Assembly: GCF_032397745.1 (NCBI RefSeq)
Contig: NZ_CP135921.1
Coordinates: 5,444,501 to 5,508,500, forward strand
Origin: Bradyrhizobium prioriisuperbiae
GTDB taxonomy: Bacteria > Pseudomonadota > Alphaproteobacteria > Rhizobiales > Xanthobacteraceae
Direction: 5' to 3'
Length of the DNA: 64,000 bases
Shown here: positions 1 through 9,400 of the stretch, in pieces
How the letters are laid out: every line of letters starts with the position of its first letter
How positions within the stretch are numbered: position 1 is the first letter of the stretch
The notes under the pieces: model-generated
Databases searched by the model: none
Told to the model about the DNA's origin: nothing
Seen by the model: the letters and a program-made list of their open reading frames with translations, nothing else
Position numbers and translations under genes: made by a program

Positions 1-240
1 TTGCTGGGGAGCGAGACCGACGGTCAATCGTTTGGAACACTGTTGAAGGAGACGCTGGGGAGCGTCATGGAGGCGGGCCGCAAGTCGGACGCGCAAACCA
101 TCGCGATGGCCGGAGGGAAGGCCAACGTGATGGACGTGGTGACCGCGGTTGCGGAAACCGACGTCGCCGTGTCGACACTGGTGTCGGTCCGTGACCGGGT
201 CATCCAGTCCTACGAAGACATCATGAAGATGCCGATCTGA
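1..240 (+). CDS. fliE: Flagellar hook-basal body protein FliE (5' truncated by window edge)
   Basis: The reading frame enters from the left edge of the window and gives the last 79 residues of FliE, the adaptor between the MS ring and the flagellar rod. The family is usually about 100-110 residues long, so roughly 25-30 N-terminal residues lie outside. The C-terminal half is typical: a stretch around KANVMDVVTAV followed by a helix rich in V, T and L and the ending YEDIMKMPI. The first codon shown (TTG) is only the window edge and should not be read as the start. It is followed by fliQ, fliR and flhB on the same strand, which supports the assignment. Confidence 0.9.
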   Translation: MLGSETDGQSFGTLLKETLGSVMEAGRKSDAQTIAMAGGKANVMDVVTAVAETDVAVSTLVSVRDRVIQSYEDIMKMPI

Positions 241-390
241 TCACTTGCTGATCATTTGGGTCGATTTGGGGAGCCCCGATCGTCTGGGGAGACTGATCGG
301 GGCGAGTCCTGACCTCATCTCGAGACGGCGTTCGCGCCTCCTCGGGGTGGGGTTCGGGGGTGGTTGCGAGGCTAGGGGTAGGGATCTGAC

Positions 391-654
391 ATGACTGGGG
401 CTGAAGTCCTCGACGTCGCGCGCGACGCAGTGTGGACCATTGTGGTCGTCTCGTCGCCGCTGATGCTGGTCGGTCTTGTGGTCGGCGTGGTGATCTCGCT
501 GGTGCAGGCGCTGACGCAGATCCAGGAGCAGACGCTGGTGTTCGTGCCGAAGATCCTGGCGATCTTCCTCACCATGCTGCTGGCGTTGCCGTTCATGGCC
601 GACGCCATGCATAGCCACATGATGCGGATCTCGTCGCGAATCATCGGTGGCTAG
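391..654 (+). CDS. fliQ: Flagellar type III export membrane protein FliQ
   Basis: 87 residues, the normal length for FliQ, a small component of the export gate FliPQR in the inner membrane. Two hydrophobic segments are visible, at about residues 15-38 and 50-72, separated by the conserved stretch ALTQIQEQTL and VPK. The ATG start follows the weak purine stretch TAGGGATCTGAC. Neighbours fliE and fliR confirm the context. The TAG stop codon (652-654) lies inside the left arm of a 76-bp palindromic repeat, so the repeat reaches into the gene end. Confidence 0.95.
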   Translation: MTGAEVLDVARDAVWTIVVVSSPLMLVGLVVGVVISLVQALTQIQEQTLVFVPKILAIFLTMLLALPFMADAMHSHMMRISSRIIGG

Positions 655-726
655 TGCGGGGCTCAGAAATTCCCTCCACCCTTGCCGCTTTCTCTTCGAG
701 GGAATTTCTGAGCCAGGCCGCACTAG
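651..726. repeat. Palindromic repeat (family B, copy 1) overlapping the fliQ stop
   Basis: Nested inverted repeat: outer arms CTAGTGCGG (651-659) and CCGCACTAG (718-726), inner 17-bp perfect arms GGCTCAGAAATTCCCTC (660-676) and its complement (698-714), with a 21-nt loop. The layout matches the elements at 743-815 and 36407-36479 (short outer arm, 14-17 bp inner arm, loop of about 20-25 nt). Confidence 0.85.
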
Positions 727-742
727 AGAATCATATTATGCT

Positions 743-815
743 CGTGTCCTCTCTAATCCGAAGTTCGCTACGGATCGTCGCCGCGAATGCTGGCGAACTT
801 CGGATTCGGGACACG
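743..815. repeat. Palindromic repeat (family B, copy 2) between fliQ and fliR
   Basis: Outer arms CGTGTCC (743-749) and GGACACG (809-815). Inner 14-bp perfect arms AATCCGAAGTTCGC (755-768) and GCGAACTTCGGATT (793-806). The inner core ATCCGAAGTTCG is shared with the copy at 36407-36479. Together with copy 1 it fills most of the 201-bp gap between fliQ and fliR. Confidence 0.85.
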
Positions 816-855
816 GGCCGCATGATGGCGGCCCTCACCACGCTGCGGGCCGCTG

Positions 856-1620
856 ATGCGCATCGACATTTCACTGTTGCCGGCCCTGGCCGCCGCCTTT
901 GTGCTGGCGTTCGCCCGCATCGGCGCAATGGTGATGCTGATGCCGGGCTTCGGCGAGACCAACATCCCGACGCGAATCAAGCTCGGCATCGCGCTGATGC
1001 TGACACTGATCATCCTGCCGCTGCATCGCTCCGCCTATCACATCGACATGACGTCACTGACGCCCCTCATGGTGCTGATGGTGCAGGAAATCATCATCGG
1101 CGTGGTGCTCGGGGCCACCGCGCGGGTGACGCTTGCGGCGCTCTCGGTCGCGGGCTCGGTGATCGCGCAGCAGCTCGGGCTGGGTTTCGTGACCTCGGTC
1201 GATCCCACCCAGGGCGCGCAGGGCGCGCTGATCGGCAATTTCCTCACCATTCTCGGCCTGACGCTGCTGTTCGCCACCGACATGCACCATCTGGTGATCG
1301 CGGCCTTGAACGACAGTTACCGGATCTTTGTGCCGGGCGAGATCATGCCCAGTGGGGATGTCGCGGCTTTGGCGACCCAGGCCTTCACCGCGGCCTTCAA
1401 GATCGGCGTCCAGCTGTCGTCGCCGTTCATCGTGTTCGGCCTGGTCTTCAATGTCGGCCTCGGCCTGCTGGCGCGCATGATGCCGCAGATGCAGGTCTAT
1501 TTTGTCGGCGTGCCGCTGTCGATCCTTGCGGGTTTTCTGGTTCTCGTCGCCGTGATCGCCACCATGATGGGAACGTTCCTGGATTATTTCGGTGGAGTGA
1601 TGCATCAGCTCTCGCCGTAA
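856..1620 (+). CDS. fliR: Flagellar type III export membrane protein FliR
   Basis: 254 residues, the usual FliR length, with about six hydrophobic segments. FliR is part of the inner-membrane export gate through which rod, hook and filament subunits pass. Recognisable family stretches include the N-terminal LLPALAAAFVLAFARIGAM, the middle region VQEIIIGVVLGATARV, and the C-terminal MPQMQVYFVGVP. The ATG at 856 puts the hydrophobic N-terminus at the expected place. It lies 201 bp after fliQ, a gap filled by two palindromic repeats, and 30 bp before flhB. Confidence 0.95.
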   Translation: MRIDISLLPALAAAFVLAFARIGAMVMLMPGFGETNIPTRIKLGIALMLTLIILPLHRSAYHIDMTSLTPLMVLMVQEIIIGVVLGATARVTLAALSVAGSVIAQQLGLGFVTSVDPTQGAQGALIGNFLTILGLTLLFATDMHHLVIAALNDSYRIFVPGEIMPSGDVAALATQAFTAAFKIGVQLSSPFIVFGLVFNVGLGLLARMMPQMQVYFVGVPLSILAGFLVLVAVIATMMGTFLDYFGGVMHQLSP

Positions 1621-1650
1621 CGGTATTGCGAAAGGCCGGAGGCTTAACCG

Positions 1651-2718
1651 ATGGCCGATGAAGATACCTCAGAGAAGACACAGGACCCCACCCAAAAACG
1701 TCTCGACGACGCTCATGAGCGTGGCGACGTCGTCAAGAGCCAGGAGGTCAACACCTGGTTCGTGATCGCCGGCGCGGCGCTGGTGATCTCGTCGTTTTCG
1801 GGCAGCGTCGGCGCTGGCATCGAACTGCCGATGCGCAATCTCTTGGCGAACGCGCATCTGATCCGCACCGATGGTCCGGGGCTGCTGGCGCTGGCCAAGA
1901 ATATCGAACTGGTGCTGTTCGCAGCCCTCGGTGTTCCCCTGCTGCTGCTGTTGATCGCGGCGCTCGCCGGCAACCTGGTGCAGCACCGGCTGGTGTGGTC
2001 GTCCGAGCCGCTGATCCCCAAATTCAGCAAGATCTCGCCGCTGGCGGGCGCCAAGCGGCTGTTTGGCGCGCAAGCGGCGGCGAACTTCCTGAAGGGCCTG
2101 GTCAAGCTGGTCGCGCTTGCCGCCGTCATGACCGCGATCCTGTGGCCGGAACGGCACCGTGTCGACGCCATGGTGCGGCTCGATCCGTCCATGATCATGC
2201 CCGCGACCAAGACGCTGTCGATGCAGCTGATTGGCGCCGTGGTGGCGTTGCTCGCCGCGGTCGCGGCGGCGGATTATTTCTTCCAGTACCGGCAGTGGTT
2301 CGAGCGGCAGAAGATGTCGCTGCAGGAGGTCAAGGAAGAGTACAAGCAGTCGGAAGGCGACCCGCACATCAAGGGGCGGATCCGGCAGCTACGCCAGATG
2401 CGCATGAAGAAGCGCATGATGGCGGCGGTGCCGACCGCCTCGGTGGTCATCACCAACCCGACCCACTTCGCGGTCGCCCTGAAATACGAGCCGGGCATGT
2501 CGGCGCCGATCTGCGTCGCCAAGGGCGCCGATGCAATCGCGTTCAGGATCAGGGAAGTCGCCAACAAGAACGACATTCCGATTGTCGAGAACCCGCCGCT
2601 GGCCCGTGCACTGCACGCCACTGTCGATGTCGACGACGAGATTCCGGTCGAGCATTATCACGCGGTCGCCGAAGTCATCGGCTTCGTCATGCGCCTGCGC
2701 CGCCGCGGCGCGCGGTGA
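1651..2718 (+). CDS. flhB: Flagellar type III export switch protein FlhB
   Basis: 355 residues, normal for FlhB, which sets the substrate order of flagellar export. The N-terminus MADEDTSEKTQDPTQKR is the family signature. Four membrane segments follow, and then a cytoplasmic domain with the autocleavage motif NPTH at residues 269-272 (inside VVITNPTHFAVALKY). The start is backed by GGAGG at 1638-1642, eight bases before the ATG. Last gene of the flagellar run in this window. Confidence 0.96.
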   Translation: MADEDTSEKTQDPTQKRLDDAHERGDVVKSQEVNTWFVIAGAALVISSFSGSVGAGIELPMRNLLANAHLIRTDGPGLLALAKNIELVLFAALGVPLLLLLIAALAGNLVQHRLVWSSEPLIPKFSKISPLAGAKRLFGAQAAANFLKGLVKLVALAAVMTAILWPERHRVDAMVRLDPSMIMPATKTLSMQLIGAVVALLAAVAAADYFFQYRQWFERQKMSLQEVKEEYKQSEGDPHIKGRIRQLRQMRMKKRMMAAVPTASVVITNPTHFAVALKYEPGMSAPICVAKGADAIAFRIREVANKNDIPIVENPPLARALHATVDVDDEIPVEHYHAVAEVIGFVMRLRRRGAR

Positions 2719-2854
2719 GGCGCAGCTGGCCGCCGTCGCAGGTCGGGCGCTGAACGATTTTACGTGGCCGCTCCGGACCGCTAAGGGTGATACCCTGCAC
2801 GCCGATTTCGGGCCACGGGGGGCCGTGGTGGTGCAGTTCACATGAGAGTTGTTC

Positions 2855-3631
2855 ATGAATCTCGCTAAAAACCCTTTCAAGGCCGCGCTCGCCGCCAAGC
2901 AGGTGCAGATCGGCCTGTGGTGCAGCCTGTGCAGCAACATCGGCGCCGAGATCATTGCCGACAGCGGCTTTGACTGGATCCTGGTCGATACCGAGCATGC
3001 GCCGAACGAACTGCCGTCGGTGATGGCGCAATTGCAGGCCATGACCCGCGGCACCGCTATGCCGGTGATCCGGCCGGCCTGGAATGATCCGATCCTGATC
3101 AAGCGCCTGCTCGACATCGGCGCGCAGTCCCTGCTTGTTCCGTTCGTGCAGGACGAAACGGAAGCCGCTCAAGCGGTGGCTTCCTGCCGGTATCCGCCCG
3201 CAGGCATTCGCGGCATCACCACCGGCAGCCGCGCCGCCCGGTTCGGCCGCGTCAGCAACTATCTGAAGGAGGCGGACAACGAGATCTGCGTGCTGGTTCA
3301 GGTCGAAACACTCAGCGCCATCGACCGGCTGGACGCGATCGCGGCCACCGACGGTGTCGACGGCGTGTTCATCGGGCCCTCGGATCTCAGCGCCTCGATG
3401 GGGCATATCGGCAATCCGCAGCATCCCGACGTGCAGCGGGTGATCGAGCAAGCTGTGAAGCGCATCACGGCTGCCGGCAAGGCCGCCGGCATCCTGACCC
3501 CGGTGGAGGCCGACGCGCGCCGTTATATCGAATGGGGCTATCATTTCGTGGCCGTGGGCTCGGACATCGGGCTCCTCGCCAAGACCGCCGATGCGCTGGC
3601 CGCCAAGGCCAAATCGTGGATTTCCGGTTGA
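2855..3631 (+). CDS. HpcH/HpaI-family class II aldolase
   Basis: 258 residues. The family cleaves 4-hydroxy-2-oxo acids to pyruvate (or another 2-oxo acid) and an aldehyde, using a divalent metal. Visible family features are FDWILVDTEHAPNE near residue 40, RPAWND, GAQSLLVPFVQ, the metal-binding glutamate in VQVET near residue 150, and GPSDLSASMGH near residue 175. Start chosen at ATG 2855, preceded by GAGAG at a 6-nt spacing. A TTG two codons upstream is also open but less likely. It stands alone between flhB and cckA, and the substrate cannot be told from the sequence. Confidence 0.9.
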   Translation: MNLAKNPFKAALAAKQVQIGLWCSLCSNIGAEIIADSGFDWILVDTEHAPNELPSVMAQLQAMTRGTAMPVIRPAWNDPILIKRLLDIGAQSLLVPFVQDETEAAQAVASCRYPPAGIRGITTGSRAARFGRVSNYLKEADNEICVLVQVETLSAIDRLDAIAATDGVDGVFIGPSDLSASMGHIGNPQHPDVQRVIEQAVKRITAAGKAAGILTPVEADARRYIEWGYHFVAVGSDIGLLAKTADALAAKAKSWISG

Positions 3632-3652
3632 ACCACCACCTACGATAAGCTC

Positions 3653-3677
3653 GCAGGGCGCGCCGGACGCGCCCTGC
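3653..3677 (+). terminator. GC-rich hairpin after the aldolase gene
   Basis: Perfect 10-bp stem GCAGGGCGCG / CGCGCCCTGC with a 5-nt loop, 21 bp after the aldolase stop. No T-run follows, so it may be a weak terminator or an mRNA 3'-end stabiliser. Confidence 0.4.
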
Positions 3678-3883
3678 GATAGCTGTCGCTCCGCTCCCGG
3701 CTTGACGCTCCCTGACGCCGCCGGCCCCGTAAACCGGGGAAACCGGCGTGTTCCATCAGCAACATCGGTATCTGCTTCTGTGTGCGGACAGCGCGTCCGT
3801 GCATGATTCGCTTGCGCTCTAACCTGCGATTCAGGCACTCAGGGCGGGGCGAAGCCGCCCGGACGTATGATGACGACGTGACG

Positions 3884-6469
3884 ATGAAGGCAGCCCACGC
3901 CGACCCGATGGCCATCGAATTGAGCAGAGATCCGCATCCTCCGGAACCGGATCAGGTCGAGACCCCGCGGCGCAGCGGCAGCATCCTTCTCGTGCTGGTG
4001 GTGGCGGCCGGCATCGTGGCGTCGGCGGTCGCCTTCATGGCGCTCGGGCGCGCCCAGGCGCAGCCTTATATCCTCGGCCTGCTGGCGGTTCTCGCCATGG
4101 TCGGCCTGTTCACACTGTTTGCCTTCGCCGCCGGGATCATCCGGTTTGCCGACCGCGGCACTGAAGATCCGGTGATGCGGCATATCGCCGACCAGGCGTT
4201 CGACGGGCTCGCAGTGACCGATGGCCGCGGCCACATGGTCTACGCCAACCAGGCCTATTTGACGCTGACCGGCGCGGTCGGAGCCGACGATGCGCGGCCG
4301 GTGGAGCGGGTGTTCATCGGCAATCCCGACGTCTCGGAAGCGGTGTTCCGCCTGCTCAAGGCCGCACGCGAGGGCAAGCGCCAGCAGGAGGAGGTCCGTG
4401 TCGCGGGCACCGGTGGCGGGAACGGGCGCTGGCTGCGGCTGTGCGTGCGCCCGCTCGGCAGCGCCAAACGCGAGTCCCGGTTTACGGTGTGGTCGCTCGC
4501 CGACATCACCCGCGACCGCGAGCGGCAGGAGGACGTGTTCCAGGAACTGCAGCACGCCATCGAGTATCTCGATCACGCGCCCTGTGGATTCTTCTCGGCC
4601 AATCCGGCCGGCGAGATTGTCTATATCAACGCCACGCTGGCCAACTGGCTCGATCAGGACCTTGCCGAGATCGGCTCCGGCGGCTTGCGGCTGGCGGACA
4701 TCGTCTCCGGCGACGGCGCCGCGCTGCTGACCTCGATCACGGCCGACCCCGGCGACGTCAAGACCGAAAGCTTCGACGTCGACCTGCGGATGCGCAACGG
4801 CAAGACGGTGCCGGTGAGGCTCTATCACAAGCTGGCGTTTGGCGCTGACGGCGTTCCCGGTGCGTCGCGCACCCTCGTCATCAACCGGGCGCGCGATGAA
4901 GGTGCCGATCCGCAGCGCACCGCCGAGGTGCGCTTCATGCGCTTCTTCGACCACACGCCGATGGCGATCGCGACCGTCGATCGGGCCGGCGCGGTGGTGC
5001 GCGCCAACGCGCGCTTCGCCAAGCTGGCGCAGAGCCTGCCGTCCGCTGGTGGCGCCAACAAGTCGATCCTGGCCGTGGTCAGCGAACGCGATCGCGGCGC
5101 ACTGACGTCGGCCATTGCGAAAGCGGCCGAAGGGCATGGCGACATCTCGCCGGTCGAGGCGATGCTGGATGGTCCGGCCGAGCGCTGGGGCCAGTTTTTC
5201 GTCACCGTGGTCGAGGCCGAGGAGCGCGATTCCGAGGCCGCCATCGTCTACATGCTGGAGACCACCGAGAAGCGCACGCTGGAAAATCGCGTGACCCAGC
5301 AGCAGAAGATGGAGATGGTCGGCCAGCTCGCGGGCGGCATCGCCCACGACTTCAACAACGTGCTGTCCGCCATCATGATGGCGAACGACTTCCTGCTGAA
5401 CGCGCACAAGCCGACCGATCCGTCGTTCCAGGACATCATGCAGATCAAGCAGAACGCCACCCGCGCCGCGACACTGGTGCGGCAGTTGCTGGCGTTCTCG
5501 CGCCGGCAGACGCTGCGGCCGCAGGTGCTGGCGCTGGGCGATGCGATGTCCGATCTCACCATGCTGCTGCGCCGGCTGATCGGCGAAAAGGTCAAGCTCG
5601 ACCTCGTGCATGGCCGCGATCTCTGGCCGGTCAAGGTCGACGTGTCGCAGTTCGAGCAGGTGATCGTCAATCTGGCCGTCAATGCCCGCGACGCCATGCC
5701 GGATGGCGGCAAGCTGACGATCCGCACCGGCAATGTCAGCGCGGCCGACGCCTCGAAGCTGCCTTACAAGGGCATGCCGGCGGCTGATTACGTCACCATC
5801 GATGTCACCGATACCGGCACCGGCATTCCCGCTGAGATCGTGGACAAGATCTTCGAGCCGTTCTTCTCGACCAAGGAGGTCGGCAAGGGCACCGGTCTTG
5901 GCCTGTCGACGGTGTACGGCATCGTCAAGCAGACCGGCGGCTTCGTCTATGTCGACTCGCAGGCCGGGCAGGGCACGTCGTTCCGGATTTTCCTGCCGCG
6001 CCATCACCCCGAGCTTGAGGCCGTGCCGGAGCCGGCTGCGGTGGCAGTGGCAGGCAACGGCCAGGAGCAGGCGGCAAAGCCGCGCACCGATCTCACCGGC
6101 CAGGGCACCATTCTGCTGGTCGAGGACGAGGACGGGTTGCGCTCGCTCAACGCACGCGGCCTGCGCTCGCGCGGCTATACGGTGCTGGAAGCCTCGAACG
6201 GCATCGAGGCGCTGGACACCCTGGTCGAGAACGACGGCGCGGTCGATCTCGTGGTGTCGGACGTGGTGATGCCGGAAATGGATGGCCCGACGCTCTTGAA
6301 GGCGATGCGCGGCCGCAATCCCGATCTCAAGATCATCTTCGTCTCGGGTTACGCGGAGGATGCGTTCGCGCGCAGCCTGCCGGAGAATCAGCAGTTCGCT
6401 TTCCTGCCGAAACCGTTCACGCTGAGCCAGCTGGTGGCCCAGGTGAAGGAAACCATGACCGCGTCCTGA
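3884..6469 (+). CDS. cckA: Hybrid sensor histidine kinase CckA
   Basis: 861 residues from ATG 3884. A GTG two codons upstream and a longer GTG form at 3782 are possible. CckA feeds phosphate through ChpT to CtrA and CpdR, controlling cell cycle and motility in alphaproteobacteria. Two membrane segments lie at about residues 32-54 and 60-85, then PAS-like regions. The HisKA motif GGIAHDFNN has the phospho-acceptor His near residue 488. ATP-binding boxes [17 protein letters not shown] and [16 protein letters not shown] follow. The C-terminal receiver begins [11 protein letters not shown] and has its phospho-acceptor Asp in [11 protein letters not shown] near residue 793. Its place beside flagellar genes fits the CtrA link to motility. 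Confidence 0.92.
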   Translation: MKAAHADPMAIELSRDPHPPEPDQVETPRRSGSILLVLVVAAGIVASAVAFMALGRAQAQPYILGLLAVLAMVGLFTLFAFAAGIIRFADRGTEDPVMRHIADQAFDGLAVTDGRGHMVYANQAYLTLTGAVGADDARPVERVFIGNPDVSEAVFRLLKAAREGKRQQEEVRVAGTGGGNGRWLRLCVRPLGSAKRESRFTVWSLADITRDRERQEDVFQELQHAIEYLDHAPCGFFSANPAGEIVYINATLANWLDQDLAEIGSGGLRLADIVSGDGAALLTSITADPGDVKTESFDVDLRMRNGKTVPVRLYHKLAFGADGVPGASRTLVINRARDEGADPQRTAEVRFMRFFDHTPMAIATVDRAGAVVRANARFAKLAQSLPSAGGANKSILAVVSERDRGALTSAIAKAAEGHGDISPVEAMLDGPAERWGQFFVTVVEAEERDSEAAIVYMLETTEKRTLENRVTQQQKMEMVGQLAGGIAHDFNNVLSAIMMANDFLLNAHKPTDPSFQDIMQIKQNATRAATLVRQLLAFSRRQTLRPQVLALGDAMSDLTMLLRRLIGEKVKLDLVHGRDLWPVKVDVSQFEQVIVNLAVNARDAMPDGGKLTIRTGNVSAADASKLPYKGMPAADYVTIDVTDTGTGIPAEIVDKIFEPFFSTKEVGKGTGLGLSTVYGIVKQTGGFVYVDSQAGQGTSFRIFLPRHHPELEAVPEPAAVAVAGNGQEQAAKPRTDLTGQGTILLVEDEDGLRSLNARGLRSRGYTVLEASNGIEALDTLVENDGAVDLVVSDVVMPEMDGPTLLKAMRGRNPDLKIIFVSGYAEDAFARSLPENQQFAFLPKPFTLSQLVAQVKETMTAS

Positions 6470-6627
6470 CGTCGCACAAGCCCGGCTCAAGCCTTGTTTT
6501 AATTGGGGAAACTTCTGCCGGCCGCGACTGAGGGCCGCAGCCTTGCGGTTCCGCCTGCGCTTCCTTTTTGGCCGCCATCCCCCATGTTAAGGACGCTTTC
6601 CCCGTGCCGGGGATTGAGGGATTAACG

Positions 6628-7614
6628 ATGAGATTTTCGCAGCGCATGCGCGCCTCCATCAAAGCTCTCGCCATCGTGTTGTCGGTGGCCATGCCCGTCG
6701 CGCTGATCGTGTCGGCCGCCGATGCTCGCGTCGGCGGTGGCTCCAGCTCCGGATCGCGCGGATCGCGGACCTTCTCCGCGCCGCCGAGCACGTCGACTGC
6801 GCCGAATGCGGCGCGGCCGTTCGAACGTAGCGCCACCCAGCCGTCGAACCCGGGTCTCGGTGCGCCGGCTGCTGCCGGCGCCGCCAGCCGCGGCGGCTTC
6901 TTCAATCGTCCGGGCCTGCTTGGTGGCCTTGCCGCCGGCTTCCTCGGTGCCGGCCTGTTCGGCATGTTGTTCGGTGGCAGCCTGTTCGGCGGCCTCGGCG
7001 GTTTGTCGTCGATCATCGGCCTGATCCTGCAGATCGGCCTGGTGGTGATCGTGGCGCGCCTGGCCTGGTCGTGGTGGCAGCGGCGCAATGCGTCGCAGAA
7101 CGCTTACGCCGGTGGCCCGGCGGGTGGTCCTGCGCATTATGAGGCGGCACCGCAGCCGCAGCAGCCGGACCAGATCAAGGGCTTCGGCTTCGGTCTCGGC
7201 TCGGGCAGCGCACCGCCCAAGATCGGCCCCGATGATTACGAGGCGTTTGAACGCCTGCTCAGCGATATCCAGGCGGCCTGGACCAAGCAGGACGTCACCG
7301 CGCTGCGCCGTCTGACGACCGATGAGATGGCATCATACTTCACTGACGATCTCGCCGAGAACGCCAGGAAGAACGTGGTCAACGAGGTGACGAACGTCAA
7401 ATTGCTGCAGGGCGACCTGGCGGAGGCCTGGCGTGACGGCGATACCGAATACGCCAGCGTCGCGATGCGCTTCTCGCTGATCGACAAGACCACCGACAAG
7501 GCCACCGGCCGCGTGGTCGACAACAGCGACCAGCCGATCGAGGTGACCGAGGTCTGGACCTTCCTGCGCGACCGCGGTGCGGGATGGATCCTCTCCGCGA
7601 TCCAGCAGGTCTGA
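6628..7614 (+). CDS. Tim44-domain membrane protein
   Basis: 328 residues. An N-terminal hydrophobic segment (about residues 10-30) ends in AADA and looks like a signal peptide or anchor. Next comes a Ser/Gly/Pro/Ala-rich linker, a glycine-rich hydrophobic stretch (LGGLAAGFLGAGLFGMLFGG, then ILQIGLVVIVARLAWSWW) and a C-terminal Tim44/MRPL45-type fold (about residues 190-328) with LSDIQAAWTKQD, YFTDDL and the ending VTEVWTFLRD...WILSAIQQV. Bacterial members are membrane-associated and of unclear function. Start chosen at ATG 6628 because it opens the signal-like segment. A strong terminator follows at 7641. Confidence 0.85.
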   Translation: MRFSQRMRASIKALAIVLSVAMPVALIVSAADARVGGGSSSGSRGSRTFSAPPSTSTAPNAARPFERSATQPSNPGLGAPAAAGAASRGGFFNRPGLLGGLAAGFLGAGLFGMLFGGSLFGGLGGLSSIIGLILQIGLVVIVARLAWSWWQRRNASQNAYAGGPAGGPAHYEAAPQPQQPDQIKGFGFGLGSGSAPPKIGPDDYEAFERLLSDIQAAWTKQDVTALRRLTTDEMASYFTDDLAENARKNVVNEVTNVKLLQGDLAEAWRDGDTEYASVAMRFSLIDKTTDKATGRVVDNSDQPIEVTEVWTFLRDRGAGWILSAIQQV

Positions 7615-7640
7615 GACCTTTGATTGCAAATTGAAATCAA

Positions 7641-7672
7641 AAGCGCCGCATTCGTGCGGCGCTTTTTTTTGT
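7641..7672 (+). terminator. Rho-independent terminator after the Tim44-domain gene
   Basis: Stem AAGCGCCGCA / TGCGGCGCTT with a TTCG tetraloop, followed by an unbroken T-run, 26 bp after the stop codon at 7614. Confidence 0.93.
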
Positions 7673-7815
7673 ATAGTGCGACGGTCGCCGCGGGGCCGCC
7701 GGAATAAACCACGCGATCATGTGTTGATCATCATTGCGCTGAAACGGGCCTGATCCGGGCCTGGATATTTATCAAGACAGACCATTCAAAAACAGATCAT
7801 CATGGGAGGACTTCA

Positions 7816-8496
7816 ATGTCGATAACGACCCATCTCGCGAAACTGTCGCTCGGTGCCGTTGCGGCGGTGCTTGCCTTGTCGGCCGCACCATCGCAGGCGC
7901 AGCAGGCCGGCATGACGTTCTTCGTCACCAGCGCGGGCATCGGCAACGGTGGCAATCTCGGCGGCCTCGCCGGCGCCGACAATCACTGCCAGACGCTGGC
8001 GCAGGCGGCTGGCGCGGGCGCAAAAACCTGGCGCGCGTATCTCTCGACCCAGGCGGCCGACGGCAAGCCGGCGATCAACGCGCGCGACCGCATCGGCAAG
8101 GGTCCCTGGCAGAACGCCAAGGGCGCCGTGGTGGCCAAGGACGCCGCCGATCTGCATGGCCCCAACGCACTGACCAAGCAGAGCGCGCTGAGCGAGAAGG
8201 GCGATGTCATCAACGGCCGCGGCGACACGCCGAACCGTCATGACGTGCTCACCGGCTCGCAGCCGGACGGCACCGCGTTCACGGTGACCGAGGACAAGAC
8301 CTGCAAGAACTGGACAAGCAGCACCCAGGGCAACGCCGTTGTCGGCCATTCCGACCGGACCGGCCTCGACGACTCCGCGCCGGCGAAATCCTGGAACAGT
8401 TCGCATCCCTCGCGCGGCCCTGATGGCGGCTGCTCGCAAGCTGACCTGAAGAGCACCGGAGGCGACGGCCTGTTCTACTGCTTCGCGTCGAACTGA
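7816..8496 (+). CDS. Secreted lectin/endostatin-like protein of unknown function
   Basis: 226 residues. A clear Sec signal peptide (about residues 1-28) ends at APSQAQQ. The mature part starts FFVTSAGIGNGGNLGGLAGADNHC and has four cysteines, in line with a small disulfide-bonded secreted fold. Proteins with this N-terminal pattern are often annotated as lectin or NC10/endostatin-like in Rhizobiales; that is recalled, not tested here. Start: ATG 7816 after GGAGG at 7804-7808. It stands alone and is followed by its own terminator. Confidence 0.75.
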   Translation: MSITTHLAKLSLGAVAAVLALSAAPSQAQQAGMTFFVTSAGIGNGGNLGGLAGADNHCQTLAQAAGAGAKTWRAYLSTQAADGKPAINARDRIGKGPWQNAKGAVVAKDAADLHGPNALTKQSALSEKGDVINGRGDTPNRHDVLTGSQPDGTAFTVTEDKTCKNWTSSTQGNAVVGHSDRTGLDDSAPAKSWNSSHPSRGPDGGCSQADLKSTGGDGLFYCFASN

Positions 8497-8516
8497 GGCG
8501 ATCCAGTCCAGCGATC

Positions 8517-8547
8517 AAAGCCGCGGCACCCAGCCGCGGCTTTTTTT
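8517..8547 (+). terminator. Rho-independent terminator after the secreted protein gene
   Basis: Stem AAAGCCGCGG / CCGCGGCTTT with a 7-nt loop, running into seven Ts at 8541-8547. It also lies just past the 3' end of the convergent GFA gene (stop at 8554). Confidence 0.9.
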
Positions 8548-8553
8548 ACCGGA

Positions 8554-8913
8554 TCACAGGCTGCGCCCGTCGAACGGCGTCATTTTCACGGTCGCCAGAT
8601 CGATATGATCGATGGTCGCGATGTTGAGCGCGACAATCGCGGTGCCGTCCGGTTTCGCGCCGCGTGCGAACACTTCCACGCCACAGTCGGCGCAGGATTG
8701 ATGCCGGATCGCGTGCTTGTTGAACAGATATTCCTTCAGCGACTCGGCGCCGGCACGAAGCTGAAAGCTCTCGGGCGGCATGAAGGTAAAGTGCAGGCCC
8801 TTCTTGGTGCAGATCGAGCAGTTGCACGCCGTGACCATGGCAAGGTCGGTGGTGCATTCGAAGCGCACCATGCCGCAGTGACAGCCGCCGGTGTAGGTTC
8901 GGGAGTCCGTCAT
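8554..8913 (-). CDS. GFA-family (glutathione-dependent formaldehyde-activating-like) zinc protein
   Basis: 119 residues, usual for the GFA/CENP-V fold. The zinc-binding cysteines are all present: CHCG, CNCSIC and CADCG. Some members bind glutathione-formaldehyde adducts, but most are uncharacterised, so the substrate is open. Start chosen at ATG 8913 because CGAGGAC lies just upstream. An ATG ten codons earlier (8943) is also open. Convergent with the gene before it. Confidence 0.85.
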   Translation of the reverse strand: MTDSRTYTGGCHCGMVRFECTTDLAMVTACNCSICTKKGLHFTFMPPESFQLRAGAESLKEYLFNKHAIRHQSCADCGVEVFARGAKPDGTAIVALNIATIDHIDLATVKMTPFDGRSL

Positions 8914-9038
8914 GCGGGTGTCCTCGCTGCGTTGTTCGCTCATCCCAGGCTCTTTGCAGGCGAGGATGACGCGCTTTCACGGCGATCTTGCGGCGATCCG
9001 GGCAGGCCGCAGCTGCGGATCGTTCGGGCGGGGCCGCG

Positions 9039-9073
9039 TTGACAATCTATAAGCAAATACTTATAGATTTTTC
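9039..9073 (+). promoter_or_regulatory. Promoter with embedded operator of the ArsR gene
   Basis: TTGACA (9039-9044), 17-bp spacer, TATAGA (9062-9067). A perfect inverted repeat AATCTATAAG (9044-9053) / CTTATAGATT (9060-9069) covers the spacer and the -10 box, the expected position for autorepression by ArsR. The predicted transcription start falls on or next to the ATG at 9074, and no Shine-Dalgarno sequence is present, so the mRNA is probably leaderless. Confidence 0.8.
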
Positions 9074-9400
9074 ATGTCGGCGGCCGCACTCACCGTAGCC
9101 TTGAAGACGCTGGCCGATCCCACGCGGCGGGCGGTGTTCGAGCGCATCGCGCGCAAGGGCGAGGTGACAGCGGGCGCGCTGACCAAGGCGGCCAGAGTGT
9201 CGCAGCCGGCGGTGTCGCAGCATCTGCGGGCGCTGCACGATGCGGGCCTAGTGATGGAGCGGCGGGACGGCCGCAATGTGCATTACCGCATCGACGCAAA
9301 GGGCCTCGCGCCAATGATCGACTGGCTCGGCCACTATGCGGTGTTCTGGCGCGAGCGGTTCGACAATCTCGAGAAGCTGCTGGAGGAGACTGGTCCGTGA
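9074..9400 (+). CDS. ArsR-family transcriptional regulator
   Basis: 108 residues with a winged helix-turn-helix: LADPTRRAVFERI, then the recognition helix VSQPAVSQHLRALHDAGLV and the wing RDGRNVHYRI. No metal-binding cysteine pair is visible, so this is the non-metal type often paired with SRPBCC/AHSA1 genes. The stop overlaps the GTG start of the next gene by 4 bp, so the two are translated together. The upstream palindrome suggests autorepression. Confidence 0.9.
   Translation: MSAAALTVALKTLADPTRRAVFERIARKGEVTAGALTKAARVSQPAVSQHLRALHDAGLVMERRDGRNVHYRIDAKGLAPMIDWLGHYAVFWRERFDNLEKLLEETGP

Noticed and set aside
654..1661. Plus-strand frame overlapping fliR
   Set aside because: It begins inside a palindromic repeat and reads through fliR in another frame, giving Arg/His/Ala-rich sequence without family features.
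3839..6490. Open frame of 883 codons on the minus strand opposite cckA
   Set aside because: It is fully antisense to a gene with clear kinase and receiver motifs. Its product is His/Arg/Asp-rich low-complexity sequence, typical of a GC-rich shadow frame.
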